Below are positions 48,980 through 58,004 of a stretch of 64,000 nt of DNA, one piece after another. Positions within the stretch are counted from its first letter, which is position 1; every line of letters starts with the position of its first letter. The position numbers were made by a program, and so were the translations under genes. The notes below the pieces were generated by a model. It searched no databases. It was not told the origin of the DNA and worked only from the letters and a program-made list of their open reading frames with translations. Source of the stretch: Citrobacter gillenii (lineage in GTDB: Bacteria > Pseudomonadota > Gammaproteobacteria > Enterobacterales > Enterobacteriaceae); contig NZ_SUQN01000010.1 in NCBI RefSeq assembly GCF_013337685.1, positions 1 through 64,000 on the forward strand. Reading direction: 5' to 3'.

Positions 48980-50445
48980 GCGCAAAGCTCCTTTGTCTGT
49001 CGTGTTGATTGAAACTGCGCCTGGTAGCGGGCAATTTCACTGTCAGTATTTGGGATGAAGGTTGTCAGGTCGTAGTTAGCGGTCACCACCTGGCGGAAAT
49101 CATCGACGTTGTTAAGTTCGTCCAGCGTCATCAGCTGAACGCCAATATTGCCGAGCGTAGAGGCCTCAACAGGCCCGGACATGACGCGGATACCGCATGC
49201 ATCCGCGCACAGTTGGTTGAGCAGGGCGTTCTGGCAGCCGCCGCCAACAATGTGCAGTTGGTTGAAGGCGTGACCACGAAGGTGTGCCAGTTCCTGCAGG
49301 ACGTCGGCATACAGCAGCGCCAGACTGTCGAAAATACAGCGCGCCAACTCAGCATCCTGAACCGGAACGGGTTGACCGGATTCGCGGCATGCGGCCTGAA
49401 TTTCTGCGCTCATATCAACTGGGTTGATAAAGCGATCGTCGTTCGGGTTGACCAGGAATTGGCAGGCCGGTAGCGCTTCGGTTTTCGCGATCAGCGCGGG
49501 CAGGTCGGTAATCTGCCGCTCTTTTAATACGCGTTGCAGCAGCCACAATCCCATAATATTTTTCAGCACGCGGTAACGTCCTTCCGCGCCGCCTTCGTTG
49601 GTGATATTTGCCGCCAGCGCGGCCTCGTTGGCATACGGTGTTTTGCTCTCAAACCCCATCAGGGACCAGGTGCCGGAAGAGAGATAAGCGCTGTTGTTAT
49701 CGGCCAGCGGTGAAGCGATGACCGCGCTGGCGGTGTCGTGGCTGGCGACGGCAACCACCGGGATCTGATTTTTCTGCGGGCAGATCCAGTGACCAATCAC
49801 GTTCCCCGGATGCGTTGGGCGACCAAACCAGGCTTTGTCTGCGCCGGTCCATGCCAGCAGGGTGTCATCCCAGTCGTCGGTGTTGATATTGACCAACTGC
49901 GTAGTGGTGGCGTTGGTATATTCCCAGTTCATTTCGCCGGTCAGGCGGTAGCCGAAGTAGTCGGGGATCATCAGGGCATGCGCCACCTGCGGGACCAGCT
50001 CTGGCTGCTGTTCGACCAGTGCGCGGAGCTGATACAGGGTGTTAAAGGGCAGAAACTGAATGCCGCTCCGACGATAGATCTCGCTGTTACCCAGTTGCGC
50101 TAAAGCTTGCGACATCACGCCGGTAGTGCGGCTGTCGCGGTAAGAGACCGGCAGACCGACGCGCTGACCGTCTTTACCGATCAGGACGTAATCCACGCCC
50201 CAGGTATCAATCCCGATGCTGTCAATCAGGATGCCTTGATCGCAGACCTTCTTCAGCCCCAGGCGAATGTCGTTTTCCAGGCTGTCGATATCCCAGGTGT
50301 CAAAACCGTCTGTTTTTTGCAGACAGTTCGCGAAACGGTGGATTTCACGCAGCGTCAGGGTGCGGTGGTCACTGTCGTAACGTGCCAGCATTACGCGTCC
50401 GCTGGATGCGCCGAGATCGACAGCGACACAATGGCGAAGAGTCAT
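48976..50445 (-). CDS. rhaB: Rhamnulokinase
   Basis: 489-aa FGGY-family sugar kinase that phosphorylates L-rhamnulose at C1. The phosphate-1 motif [13 protein letters not shown] is at the N-terminus, GIDTWGVDY lies in the middle of domain I, and [11 protein letters not shown] and [10 protein letters not shown] belong to the ATP-binding domain II. Length equals E. coli RhaB. It is the first gene of the operon and is divergent from rhaS across 303 bases that hold the RhaS and CRP sites. Confidence 0.98.
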   Translation of the reverse strand: MTLRHCVAVDLGASSGRVMLARYDSDHRTLTLREIHRFANCLQKTDGFDTWDIDSLENDIRLGLKKVCDQGILIDSIGIDTWGVDYVLIGKDGQRVGLPVSYRDSRTTGVMSQALAQLGNSEIYRRSGIQFLPFNTLYQLRALVEQQPELVPQVAHALMIPDYFGYRLTGEMNWEYTNATTTQLVNINTDDWDDTLLAWTGADKAWFGRPTHPGNVIGHWICPQKNQIPVVAVASHDTASAVIASPLADNNSAYLSSGTWSLMGFESKTPYANEAALAANITNEGGAEGRYRVLKNIMGLWLLQRVLKERQITDLPALIAKTEALPACQFLVNPNDDRFINPVDMSAEIQAACRESGQPVPVQDAELARCIFDSLALLYADVLQELAHLRGHAFNQLHIVGGGCQNALLNQLCADACGIRVMSGPVEASTLGNIGVQLMTLDELNNVDDFRQVVTANYDLTTFIPNTDSEIARYQAQFQSTRQTKELCA

Positions 50446-50748
50446 AGCGAGGTCCTTCTGAGTTTTATTGCACTCAGTCTAAGAACCCCTGGAACGGCGT
50501 ACCTTCTTGTTAGTGACAGTCACAATAAGCCGCTGGCAGCATGGCAAAGGTGAACGTGATGCTGTTCACAGTTTCGTGTAATGGGCGGGATTTTGTCTGA
50601 TGTGACCCCTTCCGCATTTCCCGATCTTTCCTGTCGTTTCTTGAAGAATTAACCGTGTTTACGCACTTTGGCGTCAAAAATTTAAGGTGAGGGTCATAAC
50701 CCTTAATTACTATGCAGCCATGTTCATTTGATCTGGAAGGAAGTCATC
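50446..50748. promoter_or_regulatory. rhaB-rhaS divergent control region with RhaS and CRP sites
   Basis: RhaS half-sites, read on the rhaB strand: ACCTTTGCCATGCTGCC (plus-strand 50535-50551) and ACTGTCACTAACAAGAAG (50503-50520). Both line up with the two 17-base half-sites of E. coli rhaBp. Next to them CGTGA-TGCTGT-TCACA (50555-50570) is a CRP site at 9 of 10 consensus positions. The arrangement means rhamnose induction through RhaS together with catabolite control. No gene lies in this gap. Confidence 0.85.
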
Positions 50749-51597
50749 ATGACCGTACTGCATTGCGTGGATTTTTTTCCGACAGGTAAAGCGCCTGTGG
50801 CGATCGAACCGCGACTGCCCCAGACTGCTTTTCCCGAGCATCATCATGATTTTCATGAAATTGTGATAGTTGAGCATGGAACAGGTATTCATGTTTTCAA
50901 TGGACAGCCCTACACCATTAGCGGCGGGACGGTCTGTTTTGTCCGCGATCATGACAGACACTTATATGAACATACTGACAACCTGTGCCTGACAAATGTA
51001 CTGTATCGTTCCCCGGATGCGTTTCAGTTTCTGGCTGGGTTAAACCAGTTGTTACCTCAGGAGCAGAACGGTCAGTATCCGTCCCACTGGCGCGTGAATC
51101 AGGGCGTACTGCAGCAGGTCCGTCACTTGGTGGGGCAAATAGAGCATCTTGGTGAGGAGATGGATACGCCGACGGCGGCCAATCGCGAGATCCTGTTTAT
51201 GCAACTGCTGGTGCTGCTACGCAAAAGTAGTCTGATGGAAGCGGCAGCGGATAACGATGCGCGACTAAACCGGCTGATGGCGTGGCTGGAAGATAATTTT
51301 GCCGACGAAGTCTGCTGGGATGCGGTGGCTGAGCAGTTTTCGCTCTCTTTACGCACCTTGCACCGCCAGCTCAAACAGCAAACCGGGCTGACGCCGCAGC
51401 GCTATCTCAATCGCCTGCGGCTAATCAAAGCACGGCACTTATTGCGCCATAGCGATGACAGCGTTACGGACATCGCTTATCGCTGCGGTTTTGGCGACAG
51501 TAACCACTTTTCGACGCTATTTCGCCGGGAGTTTAACTGGTCACCGCGCGATATTCGCCAGGGCCGCGACGTCATGGCCGGAAGCAGCCTCCAGTAA
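50749..51597 (+). CDS. rhaS: AraC-family activator RhaS
   Basis: 282-aa rhamnose-responsive activator of rhaBAD and rhaT. The N-terminal cupin arm ([14 protein letters not shown]) binds L-rhamnose, and the C-terminal double helix-turn-helix contains [17 protein letters not shown] and [17 protein letters not shown]. The ATG at 50749 follows GGAAGG and matches the E. coli start; a seven-codon upstream extension is not supported. The C-terminus is a few residues longer than in E. coli (278). A REP pair separates it from rhaR. Confidence 0.96.
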   Translation: MTVLHCVDFFPTGKAPVAIEPRLPQTAFPEHHHDFHEIVIVEHGTGIHVFNGQPYTISGGTVCFVRDHDRHLYEHTDNLCLTNVLYRSPDAFQFLAGLNQLLPQEQNGQYPSHWRVNQGVLQQVRHLVGQIEHLGEEMDTPTAANREILFMQLLVLLRKSSLMEAAADNDARLNRLMAWLEDNFADEVCWDAVAEQFSLSLRTLHRQLKQQTGLTPQRYLNRLRLIKARHLLRHSDDSVTDIAYRCGFGDSNHFSTLFRREFNWSPRDIRQGRDVMAGSSLQ

Positions 51598-51652
51598 CGC
51601 GAAAGCTATCAACGTTTTTTACCGTCCGTTTGCTGATAATCATACCCTTTAA

Positions 51653-51726
51653 TGCCGGATGGCGGCTGCGCCTTGTCCGGCCTACATGAATGCCCTGTAG
51701 GCCGAATAAGCGCAGCGTATCCGGCA
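51653..51726. repeat. REP pair between rhaS and rhaR
   Basis: TGCCGGATGGCGGCTGCGCC with TTGTCCGGCCTAC, then TGTAGGCCGAATAAGCGCAG with GTATCCGGCA. It widens the rhaS-rhaR spacing to about 150 bases. Confidence 0.88.
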
Positions 51727-51746
51727 AGCGTTCAGGTTGAGGTGAT

Positions 51747-52601
51747 GTGGTGGCGAATCAGCTAGTCCTTCTGAAATCAGACTTTTTTGCGAGCGAACAG
51801 CAGGCCGTCGCCGTCGCCGATCGCTATCCGCAGGATGTGTTTGCCGAACATACTCATGAGTTTTGTGAACTGGTGATGGTCTGGCGTGGCAATGGTCTGC
51901 ATGTTCTCAACGATCGGCCGTATCGAATAACCCGTGGCGATCTGTTTTACATTCGCGCCGCAGACAAACACTCGTACACCTCTGTTAACGACCTCGTCCT
52001 GCAGAATATTATCTACTGCCCTGAGCGGTTGACGCTGAATCTGGGATGGGAAGATGTGATCCCCGGTTTTAACAACGGCACGCCGTGCCAGCCCCACTGG
52101 CGGCTGGGCAGTGCCGGTATGGCTCAGGCTCGACAGGTGATTAGCCAACTGGAACACGAAAGCCAGCAGCGCGATCCGTTATGTAATGATATGGCGGAGC
52201 TGTTGTTCGGACAGTTGGTGACGCTTCTCAAGCGCCATCGTTATGCCACGGATAGGCTCCCGGCCACCACCAGTGAGACACTGCTGGATAAGCTGATCAC
52301 TGCGCTGGCCGGCAGCCATGAGCATACCTTTGAACTGGATAAATTCTGTCAACGGGAGCAGTGCAGCGAGCGCGTGCTGCGTCAGCAGTTTCGCAGCCAG
52401 ACTGGAATGACCATCAACCAGTATCTTCGACAGGTGCGGGTCTGCCACGCTCAGTATTTGCTGCAACATAGCAAGTTGATGATTGGTGAGATTTCTATGC
52501 GTTGTGGCTTTGAGGACAGTAACTACTTTTCGGTGGTGTTTACGCGAGAAACCGGGATGACGCCGAGCCAGTGGCGTCATCTCAGTAATCCGCAGGACTA
52601 G
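51747..52601 (+). CDS. rhaR: AraC-family activator RhaR
   Basis: 284-aa activator of rhaSR. The N-terminal sugar-binding domain has [17 protein letters not shown], and the C-terminal AraC domain has [19 protein letters not shown] and [20 protein letters not shown]. The start is one of two adjacent GTG codons (51747 or 51750), served by GAGG at 51739-51742, and the protein lines up with E. coli RhaR from MANQL. Its last four bases overlap the convergent rhaT gene. Confidence 0.94.
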   Translation: MVANQLVLLKSDFFASEQQAVAVADRYPQDVFAEHTHEFCELVMVWRGNGLHVLNDRPYRITRGDLFYIRAADKHSYTSVNDLVLQNIIYCPERLTLNLGWEDVIPGFNNGTPCQPHWRLGSAGMAQARQVISQLEHESQQRDPLCNDMAELLFGQLVTLLKRHRYATDRLPATTSETLLDKLITALAGSHEHTFELDKFCQREQCSERVLRQQFRSQTGMTINQYLRQVRVCHAQYLLQHSKLMIGEISMRCGFEDSNYFSVVFTRETGMTPSQWRHLSNPQD

Positions 52602-53632
52602 CTGGCCATTCCCAGACCGACAATGTTTGCGGCAAGGATAATCACCACGCAGCCGAGGCTCAGCACGCTGACAGGGCGTTTTCCCGCATTGCTCCACTCT
52701 TTCATGATCAGGCCGACGATACCGCCGCACAGGACGTAGAAACTCATGTGCAGCATCCAGCTCATGTAGTCATACTGCGCTGGAATTTTGGCATGGCCCC
52801 AGGCGTAAAAGAAGAACTGGAGATACCACATCAGACCGGCAAGGGCCGAGAACAGGATGTTGCTGATAATAAGTGGTTTTGCTAACGAGAAGTCGGCTTT
52901 TACCGACAGGTTCTTCATTTTTGCCAGACGAATGAAGCAGAATCCCAGGTTGATCACCGCACCGCCGCCCATAATGACTACGTAGCTTGGCAGAGCGACA
53001 TACAAAGGATCGATACCGAGCGCAGCGGCGGCTTCGTGCATCGGTTTAGCCGCATCCATGGCAAAGGACATCCCTGCGGAGAAAAAGCCGCACATCACCG
53101 CCAGTATTAGACCTTTTTTCAGGTTGAACTCTTCGGCTTTGATACCCATCTTGCGTTCTTTTAACTGTCCTGCTCGAGTGACTATCGCCACGCCGATCAG
53201 CGCGACCAGCACACCAAGCAGGGTCATACGCCCACCCGGCGTGCCGATGAGCACGTCAAATTTACCGGCAATGATTGGTGTCATTAAGGTGCCAACAATC
53301 AGCGTAATGCCGATAGCGATGCCGATCCCCATCGACATGCCGAGATAGCGCATGGTCAGACCATAGTTGATATTACCGATCCCCCACATTGCGCCGAATA
53401 AAAATACCGGCAGTAGTGTGGATGCGCTGAATGAACTGTAATAGGCCCAGAAGTCTGGCAGCAGGATTGCGCTGACGAGCCAGGGCAGGATCAACCATGA
53501 AACAAAACCGCCTATGGACCACATGGTCTCCCAGGACCAGTGTTGTACCTTTTTAAAAGGGGCATAAAAACAAGCGGCACTAGCGGCACCGATAAGATGC
53601 CATAATATCCCCATCGTAATTGCGTTACCCAT
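52598..53632 (-). CDS. rhaT: L-rhamnose:proton symporter RhaT
   Basis: 344-aa inner-membrane transporter with about ten helices, of the drug/metabolite superfamily, equal in length to E. coli RhaT. It starts [20 protein letters not shown]. It brings L-rhamnose and L-lyxose into the cell with protons. It ends four bases inside the convergent rhaR. Its promoter lies in the 200 bases before 53835, where RhaS/CRP control is expected, but I could not assign convincing sites. Confidence 0.97.
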   Translation of the reverse strand: MGNAITMGILWHLIGAASAACFYAPFKKVQHWSWETMWSIGGFVSWLILPWLVSAILLPDFWAYYSSFSASTLLPVFLFGAMWGIGNINYGLTMRYLGMSMGIGIAIGITLIVGTLMTPIIAGKFDVLIGTPGGRMTLLGVLVALIGVAIVTRAGQLKERKMGIKAEEFNLKKGLILAVMCGFFSAGMSFAMDAAKPMHEAAAALGIDPLYVALPSYVVIMGGGAVINLGFCFIRLAKMKNLSVKADFSLAKPLIISNILFSALAGLMWYLQFFFYAWGHAKIPAQYDYMSWMLHMSFYVLCGGIVGLIMKEWSNAGKRPVSVLSLGCVVIILAANIVGLGMAS

Positions 53633-53798
53633 TCTGGTTCCTTTTAAATTGTCGTTCTGGCTGGATGAAAATCACCCGTTTTGATATTCAAAAGTCTAAA
53701 GAGTGAGCAATGAATTAACCTTCAGCATGCTGCCGTAGGATGGGCAATGCTGGCAAAATTCAGGGGATGAAAAGGATGTTGATCACAAATGCTGATCC

Positions 53799-53825
53799 GC
53801 CCCTCTTTTTTGAGAAGGGCGATAA
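53799..53825 (-). terminator. Putative terminator after the isomerase-like gene
   Basis: On the minus strand, GCCCTTCTCAAAAAAGAGGGGC can pair GCCC(TT)CTC with GAGGGGC imperfectly around an A6 loop. It lies just after the stop at 53835 and would separate this transcript from rhaT. Confidence 0.4.
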
Positions 53826-53834
53826 TATTAAGGG

Positions 53835-55256
53835 TTAGCAGATTTTTACCGTCTGAATACCCAGTAGCCAGGCGAGTTTTTCCAGTACCTCACCATGATG
53901 ACCAAGGCCAATGCTGCAATGATGGGCTGGACCGCCCATGCACCATTGCGTGGTGAAATCGCGAGCCGATAACGGGAAGCGATAGCGGCTGTTGGTATTG
54001 CCGATATCCAGGACTTCACCTGCCACTGCTTCCCCTTCGGCATACTGCAAACGCACCCCGTTTTCGGCATCTTCAATGACCGAAAGAAAGGTTACCGGGC
54101 CCGGTTTCACGGTCATCTGGATAGACACACCTTTACCCGGTTTACCATGATAAACCGGCAGCGGAACCAGACGCACCGGACCATCAGCCATCAGCGGGTG
54201 CGCCGGGCCATCATGTCCCCACAATACAACATCATCAATAAATTCAATTCCATATGGCTCAGAGAATGAACCACCCGCCCCCAGAAGCTGCTGAATTTTC
54301 ATCGCCAGTACATTTTTGATTTCATATTCACCTGCCACGGGAATACCACGGTGGGTGAGTAGTGTGTTGCCAAGAATGATTGAGGTGATGATGTTCTCGT
54401 AAGCATTGCCGTTTCTACCTTCGTAGTAGTAGGCCAGTGCACCGAGTGTGTTCTGGGCAATCAGTTTATCCATGGCGCAGGCGGTGGTGAGTGCGCGATC
54501 AAGCTCTGCCGGTTCGCATGTCGGATCCAGCTGAAGCACACGGTACATTTCCTGTTGTTTGACGCTGAGATCTGTCTCGCTGACCTGCTCGCGGTATTCC
54601 GCCAGCTCACACATTTCCAGTGGCTTAAAGCGTACGCCTAATTTGGCGGACAGGTTCGTCATATTGCTGTAAACGTCCACCATGCCGTCATAATAGTGTC
54701 CGAGTACGCCGACCTGACAGTTTGCCAGCATCTGGCAGGCATTAAGGGCCTGTAACCACTGTGCCATTTGTTGCCAGACGTACTCATCGCCTTGTAACGC
54801 ACCAACAATCAACTGGAAGCGGATATTCGCACGGTTAAATACGTTTGCCAGTTCGGGCGCGCTGCAGGCCTGGCAGTGCGCCAGCCACTCTCCAGTACGT
54901 CCGCCCCGATCGGGAATTTGGCGGATTGCCGAATAGGGCAGGCCAGGCTCCGGCTGTAGGGCCATAATAATAACTGGCTTATTGATACTCTGTACAAGGG
55001 GTAGAACCGTTGCGCTGAGTGCGTAGGTGCTAATGTAAAGACAGACCGCATCGACCGGCTGCTGTTGTAATCGCCTGATAAGATCATCGGCTTTATCGAC
55101 GTTATCAATCAGGCCGCCATTAATGACGGTGGCCTGTTGCGCCGTCAGACGCTCATCAATCGTTTGCAGGTAACCCTGCAAGCGTGACTCCAGGCCAGCA
55201 AACTGGGGCCAGTATGTGTCGAGGCCGATTCCGAAAAGGGCGATGTTGACAGACAT
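53835..55256 (-). CDS. L-arabinose/L-fucose isomerase-family protein, substrate unknown
   Basis: 473-aa protein with the AraA/FucI fold pattern: an N-terminal Rossmann-like part ([19 protein letters not shown]), then a C-terminal domain with candidate metal ligands Glu279 (YYYEGRNG), Glu310 ([12 protein letters not shown]), His348 (VVLWGHDGP) and His445/446 ([14 protein letters not shown]). These match the spacing order of the Glu, Glu, His, His set of AraA, so it is probably an active ketose-aldose isomerase. The ATG at 55256 follows AAGGA; 18 codons of open frame upstream lack support. It replaces nothing in K-12, where rhaT and sodA are adjacent. No kinase or aldolase is next to it in the same operon, so the sugar is unknown. 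Confidence 0.72.
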   Translation of the reverse strand: MSVNIALFGIGLDTYWPQFAGLESRLQGYLQTIDERLTAQQATVINGGLIDNVDKADDLIRRLQQQPVDAVCLYISTYALSATVLPLVQSINKPVIIMALQPEPGLPYSAIRQIPDRGGRTGEWLAHCQACSAPELANVFNRANIRFQLIVGALQGDEYVWQQMAQWLQALNACQMLANCQVGVLGHYYDGMVDVYSNMTNLSAKLGVRFKPLEMCELAEYREQVSETDLSVKQQEMYRVLQLDPTCEPAELDRALTTACAMDKLIAQNTLGALAYYYEGRNGNAYENIITSIILGNTLLTHRGIPVAGEYEIKNVLAMKIQQLLGAGGSFSEPYGIEFIDDVVLWGHDGPAHPLMADGPVRLVPLPVYHGKPGKGVSIQMTVKPGPVTFLSVIEDAENGVRLQYAEGEAVAGEVLDIGNTNSRYRFPLSARDFTTQWCMGGPAHHCSIGLGHHGEVLEKLAWLLGIQTVKIC

Positions 55257-55419
55257 AGCAATATTTCCTTGTGAGATAATCCGCAGACTATCTCGTGCTT
55301 TGTCTCCCATGTCCTTTATGTCGCTGCCTGTTTCCTACGCAGGTTGGCAAAATTCGCCTGATTTTCCCGGTGGCGCTCACATTTTCATCTTGCAATAGCC
55401 CTGTAAAAAGTACGGCATT

Positions 55420-55455
55420 GATAATCATTTTCAATATCATTTAATTAACTATAAT
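55420..55455 (+). promoter_or_regulatory. Fur box and promoter of sodA
   Basis: GATAATCATTTTCAATATC (55420-55438) matches the 19-base Fur box at most positions and overlaps the promoter; the -10 is TATAAT at 55450-55455. Fur repression of sodA is established in E. coli; SoxRS and ArcA also act there, but their sites were not assigned. Confidence 0.8.
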
Positions 55456-55511
55456 GACTCAACTGCTTACGCGGCGTTAACACTGGCCGCCCGACAATAC
55501 TGGAGATGATT

Positions 55512-56132
55512 ATGAGTTATACACTGCCATCCCTGCCGTACGCTTATGATGCCCTTGAACCGCACTTTGATAAGCAGACGATGGAAATCCACCATACCAA
55601 GCACCACCAGGCCTATGTAAACAACGCGAACGCTGCGCTGGAAAGCCTGCCTGAATTCGCTAGCCTGCCTGTTGAAGAGCTGATCACTAAACTGGATCAG
55701 CTGCCAGCGGATAAGAAAACCGTACTGCGTAACAACGCAGGCGGCCACGCTAACCACAGCCTGTTCTGGAAAGGTCTGAAAACAGGTACTACGCTGCAGG
55801 GTGACCTGAAAGCGGCTATCGAACGCGACTTTGGCTCTGTTGATAACTTCAAAGCTGAATTTGAAAAAGCAGCGGCAACCCGTTTCGGTTCTGGCTGGGC
55901 ATGGCTGGTACTGAAAGGTGACAAACTGGCTGTGGTTTCTACTGCCAACCAGGATTCCCCGCTGATGGGTGAGGCTATCTCTGGCGCTTCCGGCTTCCCG
56001 ATCGTGGGCCTGGACGTTTGGGAACACGCTTACTACCTGAAATTCCAGAACCGTCGCCCGGACTACATCAAAGCGTTCTGGGACGTGGTGAACTGGGACG
56101 AAGCTGCGGCGCGTTTCGCGGCGAAAAAATAA
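55512..56132 (+). CDS. sodA: Manganese superoxide dismutase
   Basis: 206-aa cytosolic enzyme that converts superoxide to hydrogen peroxide. Mn ligands His27 ([13 protein letters not shown]), His82 ([10 protein letters not shown]), and the Asp and His of [10 protein letters not shown] are in place. The ATG at 55512 follows GGAGA and gives [19 protein letters not shown], as in E. coli; an ATG two codons upstream is too close to the ribosome binding site. A long palindrome follows the gene. Confidence 0.98.
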   Translation: MSYTLPSLPYAYDALEPHFDKQTMEIHHTKHHQAYVNNANAALESLPEFASLPVEELITKLDQLPADKKTVLRNNAGGHANHSLFWKGLKTGTTLQGDLKAAIERDFGSVDNFKAEFEKAAATRFGSGWAWLVLKGDKLAVVSTANQDSPLMGEAISGASGFPIVGLDVWEHAYYLKFQNRRPDYIKAFWDVVNWDEAAARFAAKK

Positions 56133-56136
56133 GCCC

Positions 56137-56218
56137 CATACAGCCTGATGGCGTAGAGCGGTAACGCTGTATTGCCTGATGCACTTACCCGGCCCACATC
56201 ATGATGCGGGCCGGGTAA
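56137..56218. repeat. REP-like sequences with a 34-base terminator-like palindrome
   Basis: CAGCCTGATGGCGTAGAGCG with TATTGCCTGATG is a diverged REP. It is followed by TTACCCGGCCC...GGGCCGGGTAA (56185-56218), an 11-bp perfect stem continuing into CATCATGATG. It probably terminates the convergent sodA and aldolase transcripts. Confidence 0.75.
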
Positions 56219-56220
56219 TA

Positions 56221-57111
56221 TTAACGCCCAAACACCTCATCAATTATTCGGCATTGGTCCTCGTTTAACTCCCCACCTGCATTACGCGAAACGCCGGTGC
56301 AATAGCCAAACTTACGCGACACCACGGTTTTAATGGTGGTGACAAAATCCTCGCCAATAGCGTAGATGGACATGTACGTGCCAATCTTATCCTGAATATC
56401 ACGCAACGCCGCCAGGTCGCCCTGTTTAAACGCCTCGCGTGCGTGGACAAACAGCTCAGGCATCACGTTATTTAGGCCAGAAATAATCCCTGCGCCGCCT
56501 GCCAGCAGGTTGGGGATGTAATATTCGTCGTAGCCGGAGAGTACGGCAAAATCTTTGCGTACAGCGCGGGTGGTCTGAATCATACTGCGGGTATGGGACT
56601 GGCAGTCCACGGTGTCTTTGATACCGGCGAAGTTCGGGAATTCCCCGGCCAGGGTAGCAACCAGCTCAGGTGTTAAATCACAGCCGGTACGGGCCGGGAA
56701 GTTATAGGCAAACCATTGACCGCTGAGTTGTTGCCCTAACTGGCGGAAGTAGCTCAGCAGCTGCGTTGCCGTTTGTCCGTAATAGTAAGGTGGCAGGATC
56801 ATGACGGCATCGTATCCCGCGTGATACGCTTCCTGCGCCATCAGTAGCACATCATTCTGGCAGGTGGATGAGACGTTGGCGACCATCTTCAGCGAGCTCA
56901 TAGCTCGGGCTTCACGGATCAACTGCAGCCTTTCGTCGAGCGTAAAGGAGGCAAATTCCCCAATGCTTCCCATCAGCAAAATAACGTCGATCTGTGCCTC
57001 GGTAAGGCGTTTGAGATGCTGGCTCAGACCGTTGAAATCGATCTTGCCGTCATTGTCCATTGGCGTAATGGAAGGACACCAGACGCCAGCAAATTGCGAT
57101 TGACCCGTCAC
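56221..57111 (-). CDS. DHDPS/N-acetylneuraminate lyase-family aldolase
   Basis: 296-aa class I aldolase of the DapA/NanA/YagE superfamily. Schiff-base Lys165 lies in FAGIKDT, the catalytic Tyr136 in FAYNFPARTG, and the carboxylate-binding loop is GSIGEFASFT (residues 49-58). The GSxGE loop is shared with 2-keto-3-deoxy-sugar-acid aldolases as well as DapA, so it probably cleaves or forms a 2-keto acid. The true dapA lies elsewhere in this group. The start is GTG at 57111 with AAGGAGT eight bases upstream. K-12 carries kdgT (ketodeoxygluconate permease) at this place. The substrate is unknown. Confidence 0.82.
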   Translation of the reverse strand: MTGQSQFAGVWCPSITPMDNDGKIDFNGLSQHLKRLTEAQIDVILLMGSIGEFASFTLDERLQLIREARAMSSLKMVANVSSTCQNDVLLMAQEAYHAGYDAVMILPPYYYGQTATQLLSYFRQLGQQLSGQWFAYNFPARTGCDLTPELVATLAGEFPNFAGIKDTVDCQSHTRSMIQTTRAVRKDFAVLSGYDEYYIPNLLAGGAGIISGLNNVMPELFVHAREAFKQGDLAALRDIQDKIGTYMSIYAIGEDFVTTIKTVVSRKFGYCTGVSRNAGGELNEDQCRIIDEVFGR

Positions 57112-57263
57112 GTTGTCGACTCCTTAATTGAAATGTTGTTTCAAAACCAACTTACATTGATAGCATGTGTCCCTACGTTTCACACCAACCGTGCTCTCAT
57201 TTTGAGCGAATAGGGTAGAATAAATAGGGTGTAATGGGGAAAAGTTATCGGGAGAGGGAACAG

Positions 57264-57938
57264 ATGCGATATCCGGTTGATGTATTTGCAGGCAAGATTC
57301 GGGATTACACGGGAAGCCGCCCCAGTGCGATTGCGAAAGTTCAGGTCGATGGCGAGCTGATGCTGACCGAATTAGGGTTGGCAGGGGATGAACAGGCAGA
57401 AACGAAAATTCACGGTGGGCCGGACCGCGCGCTGTGCCATTATCCGCGTGAACACTACCTACACTGGCGACAGGCTTTTCCTGAACAGGCAGAGTTGTTT
57501 GTCGCGCCCGCTTTTGGCGAGAACCTGTCAACGCAGGGCATGACGGAAGAGAATGTTTTTATTGGTGATATCTTCCAGTGGGGTGAGGCGCTGATTCAGG
57601 TCACACAGCCACGCTCGCCGTGTTTTAAGCTGAATTTTCATTTTGCTATTAGCGATATGGCAAGCCAGATGCAGGATGCGGGCAAGACCGGCTGGTTGTG
57701 CAGCGTTATCGCACCCGGCATGGTATCGGCGGATGCGCCGCTGGTACTGGCGTCTCGTGTGAGTGACGTTAGCGTGCAAGAGGCCATCGCCATTGCCTGG
57801 CATATGCCGTTTGATGACGACCAGTATCACCGTTTGCTGTCGGCGGCGGGGCTGTCAAAGAGCTGGACCAGAACCATGCAGAAACGCCGCTTAAGCGGCA
57901 AGATCGAAGATAATTCGCGGAGATTGTGGGGAAAATAA
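57264..57938 (+). CDS. yiiM: MOSC-domain protein YiiM (6-N-hydroxylaminopurine resistance)
   Basis: 224-aa protein with a MOSC domain (about 20-165): GDEQAETKIHGGPDRALCHY, FGENLSTQGM and the conserved cysteine in QPRSPCFKLN, which binds molybdenum cofactor. In E. coli YiiM detoxifies N-hydroxylated bases and needs Moco but not MobA. The C-terminal stretch HRLLSAAGLSKSWTRTMQKR is conserved. The ATG at 57264 follows GGAGAGG; an upstream extension to 57234 is not supported. Confidence 0.94.
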   Translation: MRYPVDVFAGKIRDYTGSRPSAIAKVQVDGELMLTELGLAGDEQAETKIHGGPDRALCHYPREHYLHWRQAFPEQAELFVAPAFGENLSTQGMTEENVFIGDIFQWGEALIQVTQPRSPCFKLNFHFAISDMASQMQDAGKTGWLCSVIAPGMVSADAPLVLASRVSDVSVQEAIAIAWHMPFDDDQYHRLLSAAGLSKSWTRTMQKRRLSGKIEDNSRRLWGK

Positions 57939-57952
57939 GGCGATTATTGAAC

Positions 57953-57996
57953 CTGTAGGCCGGATAAGATGCGTTAGCATCGTCATCCGGCGCAAC
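57953..57996. repeat. REP element
   Basis: TGTAGGCCGGATAAGATGCG with CGTCATCCGGCGCAAC: a single REP palindrome between the convergent yiiM and cpxA. Confidence 0.87.
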
Positions 57997-58004
57997 AGGC
58001 ACAA

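Noticed and set aside
46646-51726. Regularly recurring GCCGGAT palindromes considered as a CRISPR array
   Set aside because: The units are inverted pairs of about 35 bases lying in separate intergenic gaps, with no spacers of constant length and no cas genes. They are REP elements.
53633-53834. CRP site in the rhaT upstream region around GTTGATCACA
   Set aside because: Only the right half (TCACA) is good; the left half at the required spacing reads AAGGA, so the site is not convincing.
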